Shown here one piece after another: positions 1 to 7,070 of a stretch of DNA of 10,678 bases. Both the position numbers and the translations under genes were made by a program. Below the pieces are notes generated by a model. It searched no databases and was not told the origin of the DNA. It saw nothing but the letters and a program-made list of their open reading frames with translations. This DNA is from Enteractinococcus sp. (lineage in GTDB: Bacteria; Actinomycetota; Actinomycetes; Actinomycetales; Micrococcaceae): contig JAJUIX010000023.1 of NCBI GenBank assembly GCA_029267455.1, forward strand, positions 1 to 10,678, read 5' to 3'. Each line of letters begins with the position of its first letter. Position 1 is the first letter of the stretch.

Positions 1-3
1 CGT

Positions 4-42
4 CAGGTCTGAATCTTTTGCTTACAGGGCTGAAAAGACCTG
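4..42. repeat. 7-bp inverted repeat upstream of the HD-domain gene
   Basis: CAGGTCT at 4-10 and its reverse complement AGACCTG at 36-42 flank a 25-nt loop. It lies at the window edge, 56 nt before the start of the HD-domain gene, so it could be the terminator of an unseen upstream gene or an operator. There is no T-run after it. The rest of 1-97 shows only a weak -10-like CATGAT (65-70). This is a visible repeat with no proven function. Confidence 0.3.
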
Positions 43-97
43 GCCTGAGTCTACCCGGCGCTGACATGATGGGAACTACGCTATTGCAAGGAATGTG

Positions 98-736
98 ATG
101 ACTGAAGTTATTGCTGGTGTAACTATCCCAGATAGCAAGATGGCTCAGGATGCCACCGAACTGGTCCGTGATGTGGCTGATGATCTGATTTATCATCACT
201 CCCGTCGAGTGTTTCTTTTCGGTGCACTGCGTGGAAATGACCAGAACTTAGATTATGATCCAGAGCTGGTGTATATCGGTGCGATGTTCCATGACCTTGG
301 ACTGACCGATAAATACCGCACCACCGACCAACGATTTGAAATTGATGCTGCGAATGTCGCACGCGATTTCTTGAGTGAGTATGGGCTCACCGGGGAGGCC
401 GGCGACAAAGTGTGGAATGCCATTGCCCTACATACCACCCCCGAAATTCCTTTGCACATGGATCCTGAAGTTGCACTTGTTACCCGCGGCGTCGAACTTG
501 ACGTATTGGGCATCGGTTACGACGCGATTACTGACGATCAGCGTCTAGAAGTCGTAGCCGCGCATCCTCGTCCGGACTTCAAGAACCGCATTCTGGCGGC
601 GTTTACCAACGGACTCAAGGACCGTCCAGAAACCACCTTCGGCAACGTCAAAGCCGACGTGCTTGAACACTTCGTGCCAGGGTTTGAACGTGGCGACTTT
701 GTCGAAGTGATTAAAAGCAATAAATGGTCTGAGTAA
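98..736 (+). CDS. HD-domain metal-dependent phosphohydrolase, cyanamide hydratase-like
   Basis: A 212-residue soluble protein of the HD superfamily. Visible motifs, numbered from the ATG: HH at 33-34 followed by SRRVFLFG, the HD pair in MFHDLGLT (H65, D66), RFEID at 79-83, ALHTTP with H112, and ELDVLG with D135. This order (HSxR-F-G, HDxG, RFE, HT, late D and an AHPR block near 153) matches the cyanamide hydratase/Ddi-like branch of HD enzymes, which use one bound metal to hydrate small nitriles. The in vivo substrate of bacterial members is mostly unknown, so the substrate is not assigned. ATG at 98 is preferred to the in-frame GTG at 95 because AAGGA (88-92) sits 5 nt before the ATG but only 2 nt before the GTG. 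It is monocistronic here and converges on the methyltransferase gene across a terminator hairpin. No transmembrane segment or signal peptide is seen. Confidence 0.85.
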   Translation: MTEVIAGVTIPDSKMAQDATELVRDVADDLIYHHSRRVFLFGALRGNDQNLDYDPELVYIGAMFHDLGLTDKYRTTDQRFEIDAANVARDFLSEYGLTGEAGDKVWNAIALHTTPEIPLHMDPEVALVTRGVELDVLGIGYDAITDDQRLEVVAAHPRPDFKNRILAAFTNGLKDRPETTFGNVKADVLEHFVPGFERGDFVEVIKSNKWSE

Positions 737-757
737 TATACCTTCTCACTGAAATAC

Positions 758-794
758 AGCGTGGCCGCCACCCGAATCGTGTGGGGGCCACGCT
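758..794. terminator. Bidirectional terminator hairpin between convergent genes
   Basis: AGCGTGGCC (758-766) pairs perfectly with GGCCACGCT (786-794). After one mismatch, CCAC (768-771) pairs with GTGG (781-784) around a 9-nt loop. It begins 21 nt after the HD gene stop and 24 nt beyond the methyltransferase stop on the other strand, so it can end both transcripts. T-tracts on either side are short. Confidence 0.75.
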
Positions 795-818
795 TACTTC
801 AGGCAGGGCGAGACTCAC

Positions 819-1475
819 TTATTCAGCGACGCTGCGCCGGGCCAGGATTATGGTGTCGTCGAGCGTAGCATGCTGGCCGTCAGGACCTATTGCTTGTCTT
901 GCTCGTAATTCGGCCACTTCTACTGTCCATTCAGCAGGATCAAGTTCTAAGAGGGCTAGTTCTGATTCTGGTGTGGTCGCTTCATGCTCTGGGTGGTCGT
1001 GGTCCTCGGATTCGTGGTGCGCTTTGGCCCACGGCGGGAAGGTGGCGTGCGAGATCACGACTAAGTAACCATCCGGCGCGACGTGTCGTTTGGCAGTGTC
1101 TAACGCTGCGGCCCGGTCAAACGTCGTATGCGAGTGCAAAAATGCGGCATTCACTAGGTCGAAAGCCTCGGGCGACTGCCACGTCGTCACGTCTGCGGTA
1201 ATAAACTGTGCTTGTTCAGGGGTCAGTTTCCGGGCTCGAGCAGCCTCTGTCGCTCGTTCGATCGCAACTGAGGAGATATCGACGCCGGTTGCATACCATC
1301 CCTGTTCCGCCAACCACACGACGTCGGCGCCTTCACCGCACCCTAAATCCAAGGCGGTGCCGGGCTCTAACGATGAGACCATCGATTCAAGGCCGGTATT
1401 GACTTTGCCGGACCACATTCGTTCGGATTCTTGATACCGCTGATTCCACGTCTGTGCGGGGTCTTCTTGTCCCAA
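819..1475 (-). CDS. Class I SAM-dependent methyltransferase
   Basis: A 218-residue Rossmann-fold methyltransferase. SAM-binding motif I is LDLGCGEG at residues 42-49. The acidic residue ending strand 2 is D66 in GVDIS, which binds the ribose, and TADV near 93-96 is the adenine-side loop. The N-terminal WNQRYQESERMWSG block is typical of small actinobacterial methyltransferases of the Methyltransf_25/TehB-like group, whose substrates are generally unknown. Residues 153-164 form a histidine- and acid-rich loop (HHESEDHDHPEH). The start is a TTG at 1475: AAAGGA (1486-1481 on the minus strand) lies 5 nt upstream, whereas a longer reading would need 42 codons overlapping the ABC gene and would match nothing of the family. 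The gene begins 28 nt after the ABC exporter stop, which suggests co-transcription. It is followed by a bidirectional terminator. Confidence 0.88.
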   Translation of the reverse strand: MGQEDPAQTWNQRYQESERMWSGKVNTGLESMVSSLEPGTALDLGCGEGADVVWLAEQGWYATGVDISSVAIERATEAARARKLTPEQAQFITADVTTWQSPEAFDLVNAAFLHSHTTFDRAAALDTAKRHVAPDGYLVVISHATFPPWAKAHHESEDHDHPEHEATTPESELALLELDPAEWTVEVAELRARQAIGPDGQHATLDDTIILARRSVAE

Positions 1476-1480
1476 AGCTA

Positions 1481-1486
1481 TCCTTT
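1481..1486 (-). promoter_or_regulatory. Shine-Dalgarno deciding the TTG start of the methyltransferase
   Basis: AAAGGA on the minus strand, 5 nt before the TTG at 1475. It is the only good ribosome binding site in the gap after the ABC gene, so it fixes the short, 218-residue start. Confidence 0.7.
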
Positions 1487-1503
1487 CAGCTTTCAATGTT
1501 GGT

Positions 1504-3360
1504 CTACTGCTGAAACTGCGTCGTGTACAGTTCAGCGTATCGACCATCGGCGGCCAAGAGTTCATTATGGGTGCCACGTTCGACAATGCAGCCGTCTTCA
1601 AGCACTAAGATCTTATCGGCGTTGACTACCGTGGAAAGTCGATGGGCAATCACGATCGCAGTTCGTGCTGCAAGTGCTTCGTCTAAAGCCTGTTGCACGG
1701 CGGCCTCGTTTGTGGAGTCCAAGGAGGCCGTGGCTTCATCCAAGACCACCGCTTCGGGCGCTGCAATCAATAAGCGCGCAATGGCCATTCGCTGCCGTTC
1801 TCCGCCGGAGAGGCGATAACCACGTTCACCCACCACGGTGTCGAGTCCCTCTGGCATTTGTGCCACCACATCGGCCAGCCGCGCGTGTTGCAGCACTTGC
1901 CAGATGTGGTCGTCAGAAACCTCTCGATGCCCCAGTGTCAGGTTGTCTCGAATCGAGGCGTGAAAAAGATGCGAGTCCTGGGTGACCATACCGACCCGGT
2001 TATGAATATCGTCTGCGGTAGCGTCTCGCAGATCCACCCCGTTGAGGGTAATCGAACCACCGGTAACGTCATATAGTCGCGACACCAAGTTGGCGATCGT
2101 GGACTTTCCTGCGCCAGACGAGCCCACCAGGGCCACGGTCTGTCCGGGTTCAACGGTGAAATTAATACCGTATAGAACCTGGTCGGATTCCCGCGAATCG
2201 AGTGTAGCGACTTCTTCGAGACTGGCCAGGGATACTTCTGAAGCCGCCGGGTATCGGAAGTCCACGTCGTGGAACTCGATGCGCACTCCCCCGGGCGGGA
2301 TGGGTTTGGGATGTTCGGGATCGGCAATCATCGGACGCAAATCAAGGACTTCAAAGATGCGTTCGAATGATACTAGCGCACTCATGAGTTCAACACGCGC
2401 CGTGGCAAGACCCGTCAAAGGTGCATACAGGCGGGTCAGCAGCAGGGCCATGGTCACGACGTCGCCTGCGTTGAGGCCCCCGGCGAGTGCCTGATAGCCC
2501 CCGATGCCATACACGGCGGCAAGCGCGAGCGATGACACCAGCGTCAGCATGGTCATAAACATCGAAGTCAGTACGCTGATGCGGACGCCTGAATCGCGCA
2601 CGCTGTCGGCTCGCTCGGCAAAGACTCGAGACTCGTGACCTTGTTCGCCAAAGAGCTTGACCAACGTGGCTCCTGCGGCTGAAAATCTCTCAGTCATCTG
2701 GTCACCCATGGCCGCGTTCCGTTTGGCCCGTTCCCGGGTTTGATTTGCGATGCGGTGGCCGATGGTTCGGGCTGGGAACAAGAACACCGGGAGCAAAAGC
2801 AGGGAGACCAGGGTGATCTGCCAAGAGGTGGTGAGCATGACCACGAGGGTCACTCCGAGTGTCACGACGTTCATCACCACGGTGGGCAATGTCCTGGCAA
2901 TAGCAGTCTGTGCACCGATGACGTCATTATTGAGACGAGAGACCAGGGCACCGGTTCGTGCTCGGGTAAAAAATGCGATGGGCATTTTCTGAACGTGGTC
3001 AAAAACTCTCGTGCGCAGATCATAGATGGTCCGCTCCCCCAGCGAGGCCGATTGCCAGCGGGAGATCACATTCAGCACGGCTTCAAGCAGCGCCACCCCC
3101 GCGATCAGGAGAGCCAGGTTGATAACAAGCTGTACCTCTGAGCCGTCAACGATGGCGTTGACCACGTCACCGGCCAAGATTGGTGAGACAACTGTCAGTA
3201 CGGCCCCCAGTGCCGAGACGACCAAATACAACGTCAAACGCCCACGGTACTGGGCGACAAAAGACCATGCACGCCGGACGGTTCCGGGTTTGAGCGCTTC
3301 TTGGTACTTACTTCGGCGTATTCCGCCTAGGGCTGCCCAGCCCGCATGATTCATGCTCAC
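1504..3360 (-). CDS. ABC exporter half-transporter (fused membrane and ATPase domains)
   Basis: A 618-residue type IV ABC exporter half. Residues ~35-335 are the six-helix membrane domain. Residues ~358-615 are the ATPase domain, with A-loop Y370, Walker A GSSGAGKST (413-421), Q461, signature LSGGERQR (517-524), Walker B AVVLDE (537-542, catalytic E542) and H-loop H573. All catalytic residues are intact, so it should work as a homodimer, or as a heterodimer with an unseen partner, in the plasma membrane, exporting lipids, drugs or peptides. The substrate cannot be read from sequence. A ~22-residue insertion (EVSLASLEEV and following, about 375-396) between the first ATPase strands matches one I recall in actinobacterial exporters of this type. 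The GTG at 3360 is chosen because AGAAGGA lies 9 nt upstream; an ATG two codons later is possible but spaced 15 nt. It lies 53 nt after the DUF6457 gene and 28 nt before the methyltransferase. Confidence 0.95.
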   Translation of the reverse strand: MSMNHAGWAALGGIRRSKYQEALKPGTVRRAWSFVAQYRGRLTLYLVVSALGAVLTVVSPILAGDVVNAIVDGSEVQLVINLALLIAGVALLEAVLNVISRWQSASLGERTIYDLRTRVFDHVQKMPIAFFTRARTGALVSRLNNDVIGAQTAIARTLPTVVMNVVTLGVTLVVMLTTSWQITLVSLLLLPVFLFPARTIGHRIANQTRERAKRNAAMGDQMTERFSAAGATLVKLFGEQGHESRVFAERADSVRDSGVRISVLTSMFMTMLTLVSSLALAAVYGIGGYQALAGGLNAGDVVTMALLLTRLYAPLTGLATARVELMSALVSFERIFEVLDLRPMIADPEHPKPIPPGGVRIEFHDVDFRYPAASEVSLASLEEVATLDSRESDQVLYGINFTVEPGQTVALVGSSGAGKSTIANLVSRLYDVTGGSITLNGVDLRDATADDIHNRVGMVTQDSHLFHASIRDNLTLGHREVSDDHIWQVLQHARLADVVAQMPEGLDTVVGERGYRLSGGERQRMAIARLLIAAPEAVVLDEATASLDSTNEAAVQQALDEALAARTAIVIAHRLSTVVNADKILVLEDGCIVERGTHNELLAADGRYAELYTTQFQQ

Positions 3361-3402
3361 GTGTGTTAATCCTTCTGATGGTATCCCATCGTCACAACAG
3401 TT

Positions 3403-3428
3403 TTTATACCGATTTATTCCCTGGTCAA
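3403..3428 (-). promoter_or_regulatory. Possible promoter for the ABC exporter gene
   Basis: On the minus strand TTGACC (3428-3423) and TATAAA (3408-3403) are separated by 14 nt, which is shorter than the usual 16-18. It overlaps the end of the DUF6457 gene. If used it would give the exporter its own transcript with a leader of about 35-40 nt. The short spacer makes it doubtful. Confidence 0.25.
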
Positions 3429-3665
3429 ATACTTGCGCATGAACTGTACCGAGGCGGAGTGTGCCCGTTCAAATGAGGCCATGTCACTGCCCTCGGCCAG
3501 TCCCGCCGCGTAGCCAGCAATGAACCCGACGAGCAGTTTGGGGTCCGGGGTGTTGTCTGGGATAGTCTGCGCGAGCTCTTCTAATGCTTCGATGTTGACC
3601 TGGACTGGTTCGATTTCAAGGGCCTGAAGAAGTTCTTGGGCCCAGGTGGGAAGGTGTTGGATCAT
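3414..3665 (-). CDS. DUF6457 family small protein
   Basis: A small acidic protein of 83 residues from ATG 3665, rich in helix-forming residues. The N-terminal W-x-Q-E-L-L-Q-A-L-E segment and the central VGFIAGYAAGLAEG motif fit the DUF6457 family of short actinobacterial proteins, some of which are linked to molybdenum-cofactor genes. No molybdenum genes are visible here and the function is unknown. ATG 3665 is preferred because GGAAAG (3677-3672) lies 6 nt upstream. An in-frame GTG at 3686 would add 7 residues and has a strong AGGAGG upstream, but both it and that AGGAGG lie inside the 3684-3727 hairpin. The protein has no signal peptide or clear transmembrane helix; the hydrophobic GFIAGYAAG patch is short. 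It sits between the NlpC/P60 gene and the ABC exporter. Confidence 0.7.
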   Translation of the reverse strand: MIQHLPTWAQELLQALEIEPVQVNIEALEELAQTIPDNTPDPKLLVGFIAGYAAGLAEGSDMASFERAHSASVQFMRKYLTRE

Positions 3666-3683
3666 GGGGTGCTTTCCGTTAAA

Positions 3684-3727
3684 CACAATTGAGGCCCCTC
3701 CTGTCTTCAGGAGAGACCTCAGTTGTG
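3684..3727 (-). terminator. Strong imperfect hairpin after the NlpC/P60 gene
   Basis: Positions 3684-3694 pair with 3717-3727 over 11 bp including one G-U. After a small internal loop CTCCTG (3698-3703) pairs with CAGGAG (3708-3713) around the tetraloop TCTT. On the minus strand it starts 18 nt after the NlpC/P60 stop and is followed by TTTAACGG, so it most simply acts as that gene's terminator. It also hides an AGGAGG and a GTG in frame with the DUF6457 gene, so a role in controlling translation is an alternative. Confidence 0.65.
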
Positions 3728-3745
3728 CAGTTGTAAGAGGCGGAT

Positions 3746-4558
3746 TTAGCCTACGTAAGTGTAGTAGCCCATCAGTGGGTTGCGGGTAACGTCATGCAAG
3801 ATGGTGCCAACCGAGGGGTTCTGGGCACCGATCATCTGTCCGTTGCCCACATAAATGCCAACGTGTGAACCACCGTTCTGGAAGACGAGGTCACCGGGTT
3901 GCGGGCTGGAAGTACGAACGAACTGGCCCGAGCCAAGAATAGCGGAGGTGCTGGATGGGATCGTGATGCCGGCCTGTGCGTAGGCCCAAGCGGTAAAGCC
4001 GGAGCAGTCCCAGCCGGCTGGAGTTTTGCCGCCCCATACGTATGGCTTACCGATACCCGAGTATGCTGCCGATACGACAGCGCTCATCGAACCGGAAGCG
4101 GTCGATTGTGGTGCGCTTTCGGTTTCTTCAGCGGAGGCGGTTTGAGTGGTGCTGTCCGCTTCTTCAGTTGCAGTTTCTGTATTTTCTGCAGTCTCTGCAG
4201 TGACTGGCTCGAGGTCCGCCTCTTCTTCAACCTGAGGTTCTGGTTCAGGTTCAGGCGCTGGAGTGGTTTCCAGGTCGGCACGTCCAAGGTCGAGGCTTAC
4301 GCCATCGGCTGTGATGACGTCAGCGTTGCGAGAGGTACGTTCCAGTTTGAAGTTTGTAGCTGGCAGAGTCGATGTTTCACGATCGGTCTGCACAGGAGCA
4401 GCGTTAGCTGCTGGTGCTGCGGTAAGTACCATCCCGGAGGCTGCTGCAATGACAGCGGCCTGGCGACCCGAGCGACCTAGGGCCTGGGTCATCGCTTCTA
4501 GCGTTGCGCCCTTCTCAGGAGTTGCACGATGACGTGCAGTTGAAATGCGCTTCGACAC
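3746..4558 (-). CDS. Secreted NlpC/P60 (C40) cell-wall endopeptidase
   Basis: A 270-residue protein from GTG 4558. An N-terminal basic stretch is followed by a hydrophobic segment (about 34-50) and signal-peptide sites ending in ANA (cleavage near residue 53-54). A long Pro/Glu/Thr/Ala-rich acidic linker follows (about 98-155), then a C-terminal NlpC/P60 domain (about 158-270). The catalytic Cys is C185 in WDCSGF and the His is H232 in GSHVGIYVG. Such enzymes cleave peptide stems of peptidoglycan outside the cell, and the linker likely spans the wall. The position 12 residues after the His, which is His in E. coli Spr and Glu in RipA, is Gly (G244), with Q246 and N247 just after. GTG 4558 is preferred because AGAGAGG lies 8 nt upstream and the product starts MSKRIS as in related proteins; ATG 4576 would add six residues. 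A structured leader precedes it and a hairpin follows. Confidence 0.9.
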   Translation of the reverse strand: MSKRISTARHRATPEKGATLEAMTQALGRSGRQAAVIAAASGMVLTAAPAANAAPVQTDRETSTLPATNFKLERTSRNADVITADGVSLDLGRADLETTPAPEPEPEPQVEEEADLEPVTAETAENTETATEEADSTTQTASAEETESAPQSTASGSMSAVVSAAYSGIGKPYVWGGKTPAGWDCSGFTAWAYAQAGITIPSSTSAILGSGQFVRTSSPQPGDLVFQNGGSHVGIYVGNGQMIGAQNPSVGTILHDVTRNPLMGYYTYVG

Positions 4559-4581
4559 TTGAGTTACCTCTCTCATGTGCT

Positions 4582-4674
4582 CGGAGCCTTATGGGGCCCA
4601 CTCCGCCATGAACATTGTGTATACAACTGCTCTGTTTCGCCCGCCAGCCGCGGAGTGCAAAAGCAAGCTGGTGG
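4582..4674 (-). promoter_or_regulatory. Structured leader of the NlpC/P60 gene (possible pseudoknot)
   Basis: Read on the minus strand, CCACCAGC (4674-4667) can pair with GCTGGCGG (4648-4641) with one mismatch. The 18-nt loop of that hairpin contains CACTCCGC (4657-4650), which pairs perfectly with GCGGAGTG (4606-4599), so both stems together make an H-type pseudoknot. CGGAG (4605-4601) can instead pair with CTCCG (4586-4582), close to the ribosome binding site, giving a competing fold. None of the conserved c-di-AMP (ydaO) riboswitch blocks is present, although that class often precedes NlpC/P60 genes. The pairing is visible; the regulatory role is inference. Confidence 0.4.
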
Positions 4675-4856
4675 CCGGTGCTGAAATCACGCTTTGTCAT
4701 CAACACCGAGAGCCAGCTTAGTAGAACCACAACGAAATGTCACGTTCAGATAACAATGACTTGAGCGTGTCCAGTATTTGAGCACCCACTTCCGCATGAT
4801 TACGCGGAAAGAATGAAATAACACACTGAGATTTAGCGTTGCGAAACCGTTATTTT

Positions 4857-4884
4857 GGCGTGTCGAATTCGGCACCTCGACGCC
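4857..4884 (-). terminator. Weak hairpin after ideR
   Basis: GTCGA (4862-4866) pairs with TCGAC (4877-4881) and, past a 2-nt bulge, GGC (4857-4859) with GCC (4882-4884). It begins 18 nt after the ideR stop. The minus strand continues with AAAATAACGG, so there is no T-run; it may be a weak or factor-assisted terminator. Confidence 0.35.
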
Positions 4885-4902
4885 CGAAAGATCACAATTT
4901 GG

Positions 4903-5634
4903 TTACTGCACGCGAGTGACGCGCACGTGCGCGGCCGTGTCCTCGGAAATTTCCAGGCCGAATTCAGAGATATCTTCGACTTCGCCGGGAAGCGTTGGCC
5001 CACGCTCGATGGTTCGTACTGCGACGTAGCCGTCGGCCGGCTCGGCTTTTAACACGGCTCCCGGCTGGATCCCGGCGGCAGCGAATTGCTCCAGTAGCTC
5101 GGGGTCCGTTTGGATAGCTTCGGTGAGGACTTTGACTTCAAACGTGCCGGCAGACTGTAACGCTACCGTTAGCGGTTCACCTTCATACGGGGTGGGTTCT
5201 AATCCTGTCTCGGGACCGCCGAGCTCTTCTAACAGGGGGATTTGGTTCCCAAACGGGGAATTCGACGGTGAATCAAGCAATACCATGAGCCGTTCTTCCA
5301 CCTGATCACTCATGACATGCTCCCAACGACATGCTTCATCGTGGACATAGGGCCAGTCCAAACCGATGATGTCGGATAAGAGGCGCTCAGCCAAGCGGTG
5401 CTTGCGCATCACAGTGGCCGCAGCGTTGAGGCCCTCCTCAGTGAGTTCCAACTTCCGATCAGCTGCAACATGGAGTAACCCGTCGCGCTCCATCCGGGCC
5501 ACCGTTTGTGAGACCGTGGGACCGGAATGGTCAAGTCGTTCAGCGATACGAGCTCGCAACGGCGCAATGCCTTCTTCCATCAATTCATAGATGGTTCGTA
5601 AGTACATTTCCGTTGTATCAATGAGATCGGCCAC
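4903..5634 (-). CDS. ideR: DtxR/IdeR-family iron-dependent repressor
   Basis: A 243-residue metal-activated DNA-binding repressor. Starting at GTG 5634 the protein begins MADLIDTTEMYL, which matches the DtxR/IdeR start and makes residue numbers coincide with DtxR. Winged helix-turn-helix: 1-70, with recognition segment SGPTVSQTVARMER. Metal-site residues of DtxR are all present: M10, C102, E105, H106 (regulatory site) and H79, E83, H98 (ancillary site); E172 and Q175 match the third-domain ligands E170/Q173. Cys at 102 points to the iron-type rather than the manganese-type (MntR) branch. The C-terminal SH3-like (FeoA) domain covers about 155-243. GAAGGA (5648-5643) lies 8 nt before GTG 5634, but only 2 nt before the in-frame GTG at 5640, so the shorter start is chosen. 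It diverges from serC. In Fe-replete cells it should repress siderophore and iron-uptake genes, none of which are in this window. Confidence 0.95.
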   Translation of the reverse strand: MADLIDTTEMYLRTIYELMEEGIAPLRARIAERLDHSGPTVSQTVARMERDGLLHVAADRKLELTEEGLNAAATVMRKHRLAERLLSDIIGLDWPYVHDEACRWEHVMSDQVEERLMVLLDSPSNSPFGNQIPLLEELGGPETGLEPTPYEGEPLTVALQSAGTFEVKVLTEAIQTDPELLEQFAAAGIQPGAVLKAEPADGYVAVRTIERGPTLPGEVEDISEFGLEISEDTAAHVRVTRVQ

Positions 5635-5677
5635 TGCCACGTTCCTTCAGTTACATTCGGCATCGCTGTTTCGCTTC

Positions 5678-5712
5678 GTCCACATTTATCATACGTTTGT
5701 CCATACTGATCA
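5678..5712 (-). promoter_or_regulatory. Candidate ideR promoter with 21-bp-period direct repeats
   Basis: On the minus strand TATGAT (5693-5688) is a good -10; the -35 would be TGGCTG about 17 nt upstream. Two imperfect direct repeats, 5678-5691 (GTCCACATTTATCA) and 5699-5712 (GTCCATACTGATCA), agree at 11 of 14 positions and start 21 bp apart, so they face the same side of the helix and cover the -10 and spacer. They may be a regulator's operator. Confidence 0.4.
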
Positions 5713-5718
5713 GCCAGG

Positions 5719-5755
5719 CTATATCCACAGCCTTTCGCGACAGGCTGGTGTATAG
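5719..5755. repeat. Inverted repeat in the ideR-serC divergent region
   Basis: CTATA (5719-5723) pairs with TATAG (5751-5755), and CAGCCT (5728-5733) with AGGCTG (5742-5747), around the loop TTCGCGAC and a small internal loop. AGGCT (5716-5720) offers a second partner for AGCCT. It is upstream of both promoters. It could be an operator; it does not match the IdeR box. Confidence 0.35.
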
Positions 5756-5795
5756 TCACGTTTTTTCACCGCACCTGTGTCATAAGGTGGCCTAG

Positions 5796-5859
5796 TATGA
5801 TGTTCCTGAAGATTTCCAGCCCACAATGGAATGCGTACCCTGCCTCATTCTCTAAGGAG
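5796..5859 (+). promoter_or_regulatory. Candidate serC -10 element and ribosome binding site
   Basis: TATGAT (5796-5801) is a plausible -10; no strong -35 is seen 16-18 nt upstream. AAGGAG (5854-5859) lies 6 nt before the serC ATG. If this promoter is used, the leader is about 58 nt. Confidence 0.45.
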
Positions 5860-5862
5860 TAG

Positions 5863-6990
<1,128 letters not shown>

Positions 6991-7020
6991 TGCCAAACTT
7001 CACGACAGCCGTTAACTAGC

Positions 7021-7050
7021 GAAAGCGCCGAGCAAGAGCTCGGCGCTTTC
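7021..7050. terminator. Perfect bidirectional terminator between serC and the DUF3027 gene
   Basis: A perfect 13-bp stem, 7021-7033 with 7038-7050, closed by the loop AAGA. The stem begins GAAAG and ends CTTTC, so each strand ends in a short T-run. It sits 30 nt after the serC stop and 20 nt beyond the convergent gene's stop, so it should end both transcripts. Confidence 0.92.
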
Positions 7051-7070
7051 TGCAGGTCTATGATCTGGCG

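Larger units (their letters stand above)
4575..4902. other. Gene-free region between ideR and the NlpC/P60 gene
   Basis: About 340 nt without a credible coding frame; the short frames in it lack ribosome binding sites and family features. It holds the structured leader at 4582-4674, a hairpin after ideR at 4857-4884, and a 7-bp inverted repeat AAATAAC (4816-4822)/GTTATTT (4849-4855). It also has a GTCA...TGAC interrupted palindrome at about 4739-4760. The region is clearly more A/T-rich than the flanking genes, as expected for a promoter. No well-spaced -35/-10 pair stands out on the minus strand; TACTAA (minus strand, about 4724-4719) is a candidate -10. Confidence 0.5.

Noticed and set aside
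95..97. GTG start of the HD-domain gene
   Set aside because: AAGGA is only 2 nt upstream of it, whereas the adjacent ATG at 98 is correctly spaced.
1476..1601. 42-codon N-terminal extension of the methyltransferase
   Set aside because: It would overlap the end of the ABC gene and is unlike the family; a good ribosome binding site precedes TTG 1475.
3899..4480. Long open frame on the plus strand across the NlpC/P60 gene
   Set aside because: It lies antisense to a gene with a signal peptide and catalytic motifs, has no ribosome binding site, and its product (many Cys/Trp/Phe from complementing the linker codons) matches no family I know.
4577..4902. c-di-AMP (ydaO/yuaA) riboswitch upstream of the NlpC/P60 gene
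   Set aside because: Expected from family context, but the conserved blocks (GGGGACC-like, GGGGUGAAUC, CAGCUAACC...GUAGGC) are not found on the minus strand.
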